NCBI RefSeq assembly: GCF_900109615.1
Contig: NZ_FOIX01000003.1
Span: forward strand, 434,001 to 498,000
From: Kaistella antarctica
Lineage (GTDB): Bacteria; Bacteroidota; Bacteroidia; Flavobacteriales; Weeksellaceae
Length of the DNA: 64,000 bases
Direction: 5' to 3'
Every line of letters starts with the position of its first letter. The stretch's first letter is position 1. The position numbers and the translations under genes were made by a program. Shown here one piece after another: positions 31,598 to 38,695 of the stretch. The notes under the pieces were generated by a model, which did not search any database, was not told the origin of the DNA, and saw only the letters and a program-made list of their open reading frames with translations.

Positions 31598-34330
31598 ATG
31601 GATTTATTTTATTTAGTACCAATATTTGGTATTATTGCTTTAATCTACACTTTTGTCCAAAGCTCCTGGGTGAGTAAGCAAAATGCAGGTAATGACCGTA
31701 TGAAAGAAATCAGCGGTTATATTTCAGATGGTGCCATGGCTTTCTTAAAAGCCGAGTACAAAGTAATGGGCTACTTCGTTATTGTCGTTGCCATTTTACT
31801 AGCGGTGATGGGCGGTACAAGTGCCAACTCGCACTGGAGTATTGGAATTTCGTTCGTTCTCGGTGCAATTCTTTCTGCTTTGGCAGGATTTATTGGGATG
31901 AAGATTGCAACGAAAGCCAACGTCCGTACGGCCGAAGCTGCCAAGACATCTTTATCTAAAGCTCTTAAAGTTTCCTTCACCGGAGGTTCCGTAATGGGAA
32001 TGGGTGTCGCAGGTTTAGCGGTTTTAGGATTAGGTGGATTGTACATTATCATCAAACAAATTTTTGCTCCAGGCGCTGGTGTTGATTCTCATGAGATGGA
32101 AAGAACCATCGAGATTCTGACTGGTTTCTCATTAGGTGCAGAATCAATTGCCCTTTTTGCCAGAGTTGGTGGTGGTATTTATACCAAAGCAGCTGATGTT
32201 GGTGCCGATTTAGTTGGTAAAGTAGAAGCGGGTATTCCAGAAGATGATCCAAGAAACCCGGCCACGATTGCCGATAATGTTGGTGATAACGTTGGTGATG
32301 TTGCTGGGATGGGTGCCGATTTATTCGGATCGTATGTTGCGACCGTTTTGGCTACCATGGTTCTGGGAAGAGAAACTTTATCAGTCGATGCTTTCGGAGG
32401 TTTTGCGCCAATTCTTTTACCAATGCTTATCGCCGGTACAGGAATTATATATTCAATGATCGGAACTTTATTTGTGAAGATTGGTGAAACAACCAGTTTA
32501 GATATTGCTCCAGTTCAGAATGCTTTAAATTTAGGAAACTGGGGAAGTATTGTTCTTACCGCAATTTCTTCTTATTTCTTGGTGACTTATTTAATGCCTG
32601 AAACCATGAGTTTAAGAGGCCATGAGTTTACAAAAATGGGCGTTTTCGGAGCCATCATCGTTGGATTAGTAGTGGGAACTTTAATGAGTATCATTACTGA
32701 GTATTACACCGCGATGGGTAAAGGACCAGTAAAAAGTATTATTAAACAATCATCGACTGGACATGCGACTAATATTATTGGTGGACTGGCAGTTGGAATG
32801 GAGTCTACGTTACTACCAATTCTTGTTTTAGCAGGTGGAATTTACGGTTCCTATTTATGTGCAGGACTTTATGGAGTAGCAATCGCTGCCGCTGGAATGA
32901 TGGCAACTACAGCTATGCAATTAGCAATTGATGCTTTCGGGCCGATTGCTGATAACGCTGGTGGAATTGCTGAAATGAGTGAACTACCAAAAGAAGTTCG
33001 TGAAAGAACAGATGTTTTAGATGCTGTTGGAAATACAACTGCAGCAACTGGAAAAGGTTTTGCAATTGCTTCTGCGGCTTTAACTGCCCTGGCATTATTT
33101 GCAGCTTTTGTAGGAATTGCAGGTATCGATGGTATTGATATTTATAGAGCTGATGTATTGGCTGGACTATTTGTTGGTGGAATGATTCCATTTATTTTCT
33201 CTTCCTTAGCTATTAAAGCGGTAGGAGAAGCAGCAATGGCAATGGTAGAAGAAGTTCGTCGCCAGTTCCGTGAAATCCCAGGGATTTTAGAAGGAAAAGC
33301 AGTTCCGGAATATGAAAAATGTGTGGCAATTTCTACGGATGCTTCACTTAAAAAGATGATGCTTCCTGGAGCGATTGCTTTGGTATCTCCCTTATTAATG
33401 GGATTCATTTTCGGACCAGAAGTATTAGGAGGGTTCTTAGCAGGAGCTACTGTTTGCGGGGTATTGATGGGAATGTTCCAGAACAACGCCGGTGGTGCTT
33501 GGGATAATGCTAAAAAATCTTTTGAACAAGGAGTTGAAATTAATGGTGAGATGCATTACAAAGGTTCTGAAGCGCACAAAGCTTCGGTGACTGGAGATAC
33601 TGTTGGTGATCCATTCAAAGATACTTCAGGACCATCGATGAATATTTTAATTAAATTGATGTCGATTATTTCTTTGGTAATTGCACCAACATTGGCGGTC
33701 TTACATAAAGATAAAATAGAAGAAAATAGAAGAGAGAAATTAGAATCATTACAGCGATTTGCGGGAATTACTTCTGCACCAACTACTGTAGTGAATACAA
33801 ATTCTACTATTCCGGTACCTGTGGTAAAAGGAACTCTTAATGAAGATGGAGACTTCGTTTATGATACTGGCGATATTCAGGAAATTAGATTGAGTAACAA
33901 ATCAATAGGTGTCGGAGAAAACAGTCAGCTGTTCGCCTTATATAACGGCTTAAAGTTAGAAGACCAGAAGATTTTAGATCAAAATAAATGGTACACCATT
34001 GAAAATCTTTATTTTCAGAGTGGTAGCAGCGATTTAAAACCAGGATCAGAAGATCAATTGGACAAACTAGCTGAAATTCTAAATGCTTATCCTACCTCAA
34101 AAGTAAAATTGGGTGGTTACACTGATAATACAGGAAGTGAAGAAGGAAATTTGAGACTTTCAAATCTACGGGCTCAAGCTGCCAAGCTTAAATTACTAGA
34201 AATGGGAATTGCCGCGGATAGAGTTGAAGCAGAAGGCTACGGAGCTCAGTTTCCGGTTTGTGTAGATAATGATACAGATGAATGTAAAGCACAGAACAGA
34301 CGAATTGACGTTCGTGTTTTAAACTTTTAA
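31598..34330 (+). CDS. hppA: K+-type membrane pyrophosphatase (ion pump) fused to a C-terminal OmpA domain
   Basis: A 910-residue protein. Residues 1-705 are a complete M-PPase with about 16 transmembrane helices. Substrate-site motifs are GADLVGKVEAGIPEDDPRNP (about 203) and DNVGDNVGDVAGMGADLF; the last is TGDTVGDPFKDTSGPS. GNTTAATGKG has Ala where K+-independent pumps carry Lys, so a K+-dependent, probably Na+-pumping type is expected. After the last helix a linker of about 90 residues leads to an OmpA-like peptidoglycan-binding domain (about 800-910): YFQSGSSDLKPGS, GGYTDNTGSEEGNLRLSNLR, RVEAEGYGAQFPV and QNRRIDVRVLNF. M-PPase C-termini face the periplasm, so the domain could tether the pump to the cell wall. 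Confidence 0.93.
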   Translation: MDLFYLVPIFGIIALIYTFVQSSWVSKQNAGNDRMKEISGYISDGAMAFLKAEYKVMGYFVIVVAILLAVMGGTSANSHWSIGISFVLGAILSALAGFIGMKIATKANVRTAEAAKTSLSKALKVSFTGGSVMGMGVAGLAVLGLGGLYIIIKQIFAPGAGVDSHEMERTIEILTGFSLGAESIALFARVGGGIYTKAADVGADLVGKVEAGIPEDDPRNPATIADNVGDNVGDVAGMGADLFGSYVATVLATMVLGRETLSVDAFGGFAPILLPMLIAGTGIIYSMIGTLFVKIGETTSLDIAPVQNALNLGNWGSIVLTAISSYFLVTYLMPETMSLRGHEFTKMGVFGAIIVGLVVGTLMSIITEYYTAMGKGPVKSIIKQSSTGHATNIIGGLAVGMESTLLPILVLAGGIYGSYLCAGLYGVAIAAAGMMATTAMQLAIDAFGPIADNAGGIAEMSELPKEVRERTDVLDAVGNTTAATGKGFAIASAALTALALFAAFVGIAGIDGIDIYRADVLAGLFVGGMIPFIFSSLAIKAVGEAAMAMVEEVRRQFREIPGILEGKAVPEYEKCVAISTDASLKKMMLPGAIALVSPLLMGFIFGPEVLGGFLAGATVCGVLMGMFQNNAGGAWDNAKKSFEQGVEINGEMHYKGSEAHKASVTGDTVGDPFKDTSGPSMNILIKLMSIISLVIAPTLAVLHKDKIEENRREKLESLQRFAGITSAPTTVVNTNSTIPVPVVKGTLNEDGDFVYDTGDIQEIRLSNKSIGVGENSQLFALYNGLKLEDQKILDQNKWYTIENLYFQSGSSDLKPGSEDQLDKLAEILNAYPTSKVKLGGYTDNTGSEEGNLRLSNLRAQAAKLKLLEMGIAADRVEAEGYGAQFPVCVDNDTDECKAQNRRIDVRVLNF

Positions 34331-34355
34331 TTAAAAAATTTCTTTTAGAAATAGC

Positions 34356-34384
34356 AAATCCCAACTGAAAGGTTGGGATTTTTT
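34356..34384 (+). terminator. Intrinsic terminator of hppA
   Basis: AAATCCCAAC (34356-34365) pairs with GTTGGGATTT (34372-34381), followed by TTT. Confidence 0.85.
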
Positions 34385-34452
34385 GTATTGAATTCTAGTG
34401 GCTTCTATTTTATTTTTTAGCAAAGCAATCTCTGGTTTTCCAATTTAAAAAA

Positions 34453-35355
34453 TCACCAGCCTTTTTTGCGAACGTATAAAAAAGTGATCGACGTGATTAC
34501 CGCCATTAAACCGAGCGTAATGTAGTAGCCATATTTTAAACTTAATTCGGGCATAAAGTCGAAGTTCATTCCATAAATTCCCGCAATAAACGTAATAGGG
34601 AAAAAGTACATTGAATAAATTGCCAGGACCTTCATAACCTGATTGGCTTTTTGATCGCTCATTGCCAAAAACATTGAAATTAGACTGGCCACTTGCGTAT
34701 TCAAATGTTCAAAGTCGGCAATCACATCTTTGTGTTTATCCTTTAAATCGGTAACTGCCGTGTCGTCAAGCTGTAGCAATTTAAATTTATCAACCCAAAC
34801 AGTCGAGATGTTGAGGATTCTCGTATTCAATCCAGATTTTCTTTTTAAGCGGTAAAGTCGGCGGATATGATTGGAATGATTAGTTGTTTTAAGGAAAATC
34901 TCGCTTTCGATTTGATCCATTATTTCCAGCAGATTCTTCGATTCATCATCGTAAGACTTCATTACTTTTAAAGCTAAATTTAGAGCGATGTTGTCTCGCG
35001 TAATTTCCGTATTAATGGGAAGCTCAACTTCTTTTTTGAATTCGTAAATGCTTCTATTTTTCAAGCGGTGAATCGTGATGATTACATTGTCCATTAAAAA
35101 CACACCCAATTTGGTCGAGATATCGCTGATGGTATTGAGATTAGATCGTTCTAACTGCGTATTTTCCCTCATCAAAAAAAAATTCACATCGCCATCTTGT
35201 TCAAATTTTGGTAAATGATTAGCGTCAATCGTATCCTCTAAAAGAAGAAAGTTGATATTGTATCGATTGTGTAAAAAATCTAAATCCTCCTCAGTCGGAC
35301 TTTCCACATCGATCCATTCGCAATGATCATTTTTATAAAAAATTTCAATAGCCAT
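34453..35355 (-). CDS. corA: CorA-like Mg2+/divalent cation channel
   Basis: A 300-residue inner-membrane channel. A long cytosolic alpha/beta and helical funnel (residues 1-235) precedes two C-terminal transmembrane helices. The selectivity signature YGMNF lies at the end of TM1 (ITFIAGIYGMNFDFMPEL), and the chain ends with basic VRKKGW. Members move Mg2+, Co2+ or Ni2+ by the potential; here Mg2+ is assumed. Monocistronic; the ATG lies 4 bases after a TAAATTTG promoter box, so the mRNA may be leaderless. Confidence 0.93.
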   Translation of the reverse strand: MAIEIFYKNDHCEWIDVESPTEEDLDFLHNRYNINFLLLEDTIDANHLPKFEQDGDVNFFLMRENTQLERSNLNTISDISTKLGVFLMDNVIITIHRLKNRSIYEFKKEVELPINTEITRDNIALNLALKVMKSYDDESKNLLEIMDQIESEIFLKTTNHSNHIRRLYRLKRKSGLNTRILNISTVWVDKFKLLQLDDTAVTDLKDKHKDVIADFEHLNTQVASLISMFLAMSDQKANQVMKVLAIYSMYFFPITFIAGIYGMNFDFMPELSLKYGYYITLGLMAVITSITFLYVRKKGW

Positions 35356-35359
35356 TTGG

Positions 35360-35367
35360 CAAATTTA
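35360..35367 (-). promoter_or_regulatory. Candidate -7 element at the corA start
   Basis: TAAATTTG on the minus strand ends 4 bases before the ATG at 35355, predicting a leaderless transcript. Confidence 0.45.
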
Positions 35368-35419
35368 AGTTAAAATTAGTTTTCAATTCAACAAAACTTC
35401 TTATGTCTCAAATAATATT

Positions 35420-35427
35420 TATCTTTG
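35420..35427 (+). promoter_or_regulatory. Candidate -7 element for the KAS III gene
   Basis: TATCTTTG fits TAnnTTTG and lies 18 bases before the ATG at 35446. Confidence 0.45.
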
Positions 35428-35445
35428 ATTTAAATTACAAATTTT

Positions 35446-36468
35446 ATGATTAAAAGTTATATAAAAGGAGTGGGCCATTACGTGCCTGAAAATATAGTGA
35501 CCAACGATGATTTGTCTAAATTGATGACTACCAACGATGAATGGATTACCGAAAGAACCGGCATCAAAGAAAGGCATCATCGTAAAAACAGAAATGATTC
35601 TGATGAAACCACCGCATATCTTGGATTTAAAGCCGCTGAATCTGCCTTGAAAATGGCTGGCATGACTGGTAAAGATATCGACTATATTGTTTTTGCAACC
35701 CTTTCACCAGATTATTACTTCCCTGGTTGTGGCGTTCTTTTGCAGGAAATGTTGGGCTGCGAAACGGTTGGTGCTTTAGATGTAAGGAACCAGTGTTCGG
35801 GATTCGTCTATGCCATGAGTGTTGCCAATGCTTTCATTAAAGCTGGACAGTATAAAAATATTTTAGTTGTTGGTGCAGAAATTCACTCTTTTGGTTTGGA
35901 TTTTTCTGATGACGGTCGCGGGGTTTCTGTAATTTTTGGAGATGGAGCAGGAGCAATAATTCTATCCGCCACAGAAGATAAAAATGCGGGTGATATTTTA
36001 GCCACCAACATGCATTCTGAAGGAAAACATGCCGAAGAATTATGTACCAAATTCCCAGGGTCCAAATTCGGTTGGAGCGATCGCATGCGAGTGGAACCAG
36101 AAAATGTAACCGATGCGGAAATTTATCCAATTATGAATGGGAACTTTGTGTTCAAGCACGCCGTAACTCGTTTCCCGGAAACCATGTTGGAAGCTTTAGA
36201 AAAAGCAGGTAAAACACCAGAGGATTTAGATATGTTCATTCCGCATCAAGCGAATTTAAGAATTGCCCAATTCGTGCAAAAACGTTTCGGGTTGCCCGAT
36301 GAGAAAGTCTACAATAATATCCAGCGTTTTGGTAATACAACAGCAGCTTCAATTCCTTTGGCATTAAGTGAAGCCATCGAAAATGGGAAAATAAAAAGAG
36401 GAGATTTGGTACTACTTTCCGCTTTCGGAAGTGGATTTACTTGGGGATCGGTTTTATTTAACTACTAA
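35446..36468 (+). CDS. fabH: 3-oxoacyl-ACP synthase III family protein (KAS III)
   Basis: A 340-residue thiolase-fold condensing enzyme starting fatty acid synthesis from acyl-CoA and malonyl-ACP. The catalytic triad is visible: Cys117 in RNQCSGFVYAMS, His in FIPHQANLRIAQ and Asn in FGNTTAASIPLAL. The start VGHYVPENIVTNDDL and TNDEWITERTGIKERH are typical. Bacteroidota often carry several paralogues, some making branched primers or secondary lipids, so equivalence to housekeeping FabH is likely but not certain. Monocistronic, with a bidirectional terminator. Confidence 0.88.
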   Translation: MIKSYIKGVGHYVPENIVTNDDLSKLMTTNDEWITERTGIKERHHRKNRNDSDETTAYLGFKAAESALKMAGMTGKDIDYIVFATLSPDYYFPGCGVLLQEMLGCETVGALDVRNQCSGFVYAMSVANAFIKAGQYKNILVVGAEIHSFGLDFSDDGRGVSVIFGDGAGAIILSATEDKNAGDILATNMHSEGKHAEELCTKFPGSKFGWSDRMRVEPENVTDAEIYPIMNGNFVFKHAVTRFPETMLEALEKAGKTPEDLDMFIPHQANLRIAQFVQKRFGLPDEKVYNNIQRFGNTTAASIPLALSEAIENGKIKRGDLVLLSAFGSGFTWGSVLFNY

Positions 36469-36469
36469 C

Positions 36470-36498
36470 AAAAAATGCGTCAATCGACGCATTTTTTT
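36470..36498. terminator. Bidirectional terminator between fabH and a small lipoprotein gene
   Basis: ATGCGTC (36475-36481) pairs with GACGCAT (36486-36492) around AATC, with an A-run on the left and a T-run on the right, so it serves both converging genes. Confidence 0.88.
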
Positions 36499-36679
36499 AT
36501 TTTACTGAGAGTGAATCTTCCACTTGACCTTCATCATTAAAAGTTGCTGAATCTACACCAGCATTCCGCTTTTCGATGACGCTGTGTTCTTCTTTAAATT
36601 CTTCACGTTTTTCTTCTTTCTGAGCACAGCTTGCAAAACATAAAGTTCCGAGAACTGTTAGAGCAAATAATTTTTTCAT
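36497..36679 (-). CDS. Small charged lipoprotein
   Basis: A 60-residue protein with a lipoprotein signal (MKKLFALTVLGTLCFASC, Cys18) and a short charged mature part rich in Glu and Lys (KEEKREEFKEEH), ending in acidic EDSLSVK. No family was recognised; tiny lipoproteins of this sort are frequent in Flavobacteriia. Monocistronic; it shares a terminator with fabH. Confidence 0.7.
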   Translation of the reverse strand: MKKLFALTVLGTLCFASCAQKEEKREEFKEEHSVIEKRNAGVDSATFNDEGQVEDSLSVK

Positions 36680-36747
36680 CGTATTTTTTTTAATGTTAGG
36701 AAAAAGTATATCAAATATTATGCAAGCAAAAATCTAAAGGAAGTTTC

Positions 36748-37590
36748 TTATTCAAAAACTTCAAAATTTTCTCCATCATAACTCGCAAAAACCATCGTAG
36801 GATGAGAATCTTGATGAGCGATATTTCCGTTTTTATCAATGGCAATTGCACCCGCGAATCCATCAATTTCTTTTAATTCGTAAAAGGTTTTTTCTACAGC
36901 ATCTTTAATTGAAAAACCATCAGTAACTCTTATCACAATCTTCGCTGCCGTGGCGTTGCTTACAATGTCTTCTCCAACGCCTGTGCAACTAACGGCGCAA
37001 AATTCATTAGCGAAATTTCCCGCAACAGTAGCTGAATCAGAAATTCTTCCCACGAGTTCAAAGCCTTTTCCACCCGTACTTGTAGCGGCGGAAAGTCGTC
37101 CTTCCCGATCTAGAGCGACACAACCAACGGTTCCTTTTCCACCGGTTTTTAATTTTTCTTCATATTCCTTTCTACGTTGTGGGATTTCAGTTGAAAAATC
37201 TTCGAAGCCATTTTCGGTAGCATAAATTTTTGCACCATTTCCGCCCAAAACGCGATCGTCTTCTTTCATTAAAACCTGCGCAACCTCAATTGGGTTTTTT
37301 ACATTTTCAATATTTATGACTCCTGAAAATTTTTGAGTTTGGCCATTCATTAAAGAAGCACTCATTCTAATTTTCCCATCACTCTGAATTTGAGAACCCA
37401 TTCCGGCATTGTACAACAAATCATCTTCTAGCAATTTTACAGCATGCACCACGGTTTCCTCGGCGGAATGACTTTGTAAGAATTCAAAAGATTGTTTGGC
37501 AATTTTTTTTAAAGAATTTTGTTTCTCAATTTTCACTTCGTGACTTTGATCGCTTTCCGAGAAAAAGCCACCATGAATGATTATTTTCAT
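36748..37590 (-). CDS. Isoaspartyl peptidase/L-asparaginase (plant-type, Ntn hydrolase)
   Basis: A 280-residue self-cleaving Ntn hydrolase. The nucleophile Thr154 lies in GGKGTVGCVALDREG; autoprocessing before it yields alpha and beta subunits. NAGMGSQIQSDG and GGKGFELVGRISDSA (substrate pocket) are also typical. Such enzymes split beta-Asp-Arg dipeptides, the products of cyanophycinase, to aspartate and arginine. The position directly behind cyanophycinase (21-base gap) supports exactly that role, completing cyanophycin breakdown. Confidence 0.92.
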   Translation of the reverse strand: MKIIIHGGFFSESDQSHEVKIEKQNSLKKIAKQSFEFLQSHSAEETVVHAVKLLEDDLLYNAGMGSQIQSDGKIRMSASLMNGQTQKFSGVINIENVKNPIEVAQVLMKEDDRVLGGNGAKIYATENGFEDFSTEIPQRRKEYEEKLKTGGKGTVGCVALDREGRLSAATSTGGKGFELVGRISDSATVAGNFANEFCAVSCTGVGEDIVSNATAAKIVIRVTDGFSIKDAVEKTFYELKEIDGFAGAIAIDKNGNIAHQDSHPTMVFASYDGENFEVFE

Positions 37591-37611
37591 TATTTTAAAA
37601 TCTTATTTATG

Positions 37612-38499
37612 CTATTTGTAATCTGGCGAATTACCGTACTGGGAATGAACGATCGTTAAATCTTTCTCTTTTAAATCGTAGAAATCATCTTGGGATAATA
37701 CGTGAACAATCAGGTTGTCGATAGAAATTGGTTTGCCCAATTCGATATTGGTGAGGTTGGTATCTTTAATAAAACGACCATCAACCAAAATCACCAATCC
37801 AGAACCAATGGCTGTCATAATTCCTTTGTCAATGTATAGGCCCGTATCTTCTCCCAAACCAATGCCTAATGTTCTGGGATTGTTAACCACTGCTTGAAAC
37901 AATCTTCCGATTCTTCCTCGCTGCACAAAATGAGTATCAACAATTACATTGTCGATAAAACCCAAACCTTGCGTTGTTTTAATTTCCCCTTTAAGTAAAG
38001 CTTCACTGCTGGAACCTTGGTAGATCATATTTTCTGAGGCTGCCGCTGCACCAGCTGAAGTTCCGGCATAAATGAAATTTTCTTCTTGGTATTTCTGAAG
38101 AATGATATCATGAAATCTCGTTCCGCCCAGAATAGAAGTCAGTCTAAGCTGATCGCCACCCGTAAACATCACAACATCTGCAGCCGTTGCGCGCGCTGTA
38201 ATACCATCGCTATTGGCTTGTTCTCGATTGGTTATATCTAATATATTAACATTTTTTGCGCCCAGAAATTCAAACGCTTTTTTATATTCGGGCCCCACAA
38301 TTTGTGGAATTTGAGAAGCAGTCGTGATAACCTCAATCACCGAATCCTCTTTTAAGCGAGATTCATCAATTATTTTTCTAAGGATACCTCTCTCAAAAAA
38401 ATTCAGGTTTTTTTCTATATTTTGATCGTAATCGGTTTCTGAAAAACTGCCTTTGTTAACAGCGCCACCAATAATCATTAATTTTCCAACTGATTTCAT
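37612..38499 (-). CDS. cphB: Cyanophycinase
   Basis: A 295-residue S51-family serine peptidase that degrades the storage polymer cyanophycin to beta-Asp-Arg dipeptides. The nucleophile elbow GTSAGAAAASENMIYQG, VMFTGGDQLRLTSIL, DTHFVQRGRIGRL and GLGEDTGLYID are characteristic. No secretion signal is present, so it acts on intracellular granules. The ATG at 38499 (MKSVGKLMIIGGAV) is preferred; the open frame to 38547 would run over a TAAATTTG promoter box. It forms an operon with the isoaspartyl peptidase and diverges from cphA. Confidence 0.93.
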   Translation of the reverse strand: MKSVGKLMIIGGAVNKGSFSETDYDQNIEKNLNFFERGILRKIIDESRLKEDSVIEVITTASQIPQIVGPEYKKAFEFLGAKNVNILDITNREQANSDGITARATAADVVMFTGGDQLRLTSILGGTRFHDIILQKYQEENFIYAGTSAGAAAASENMIYQGSSSEALLKGEIKTTQGLGFIDNVIVDTHFVQRGRIGRLFQAVVNNPRTLGIGLGEDTGLYIDKGIMTAIGSGLVILVDGRFIKDTNLTNIELGKPISIDNLIVHVLSQDDFYDLKEKDLTIVHSQYGNSPDYK

Positions 38500-38505
38500 A
38501 GAGTG

Positions 38506-38513
38506 CAAATTTA
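38506..38513 (-). promoter_or_regulatory. Candidate -7 element for cphB
   Basis: TAAATTTG on the minus strand lies 6 bases before the ATG at 38499, predicting an almost leaderless mRNA and supporting that start. Confidence 0.45.
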
Positions 38514-38564
38514 AAAAATAATTCCTTCTTCCTTCAATAATACGCAATCAATTTGGTTAACTTC

Positions 38565-38591
38565 TCAATACTTAAAGGAGTACGGTATTGA
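38565..38591. promoter_or_regulatory. Inverted repeat in the cphA/cphB divergent promoter region
   Basis: TCAATAC (38565-38571) is repeated inverted as GTATTGA (38585-38591), between the two divergent promoters. A regulator-binding site for the cyanophycin genes is possible. Confidence 0.3.
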
Positions 38592-38643
38592 AAAAATTGC
38601 TCCCTTTTTTTATTATTTTTTCCTAATTATTAAGGTTTTCGTT

Positions 38644-38651
38644 TATCTTTG
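38644..38651 (+). promoter_or_regulatory. Candidate -7 element for cphA
   Basis: TATCTTTG fits TAnnTTTG and lies 44 bases before the cphA ATG. Confidence 0.45.
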
Positions 38652-38695
38652 ATATTCAAATAATTTTTACCGACTAAAAAAGACAGCGATTACCT

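Noticed and set aside
34001..34021. TEV site as evidence of a cloning construct or tag
   Set aside because: The flanks are natural chromosomal OmpA-domain sequence with no His-tag, linker or vector sequence.
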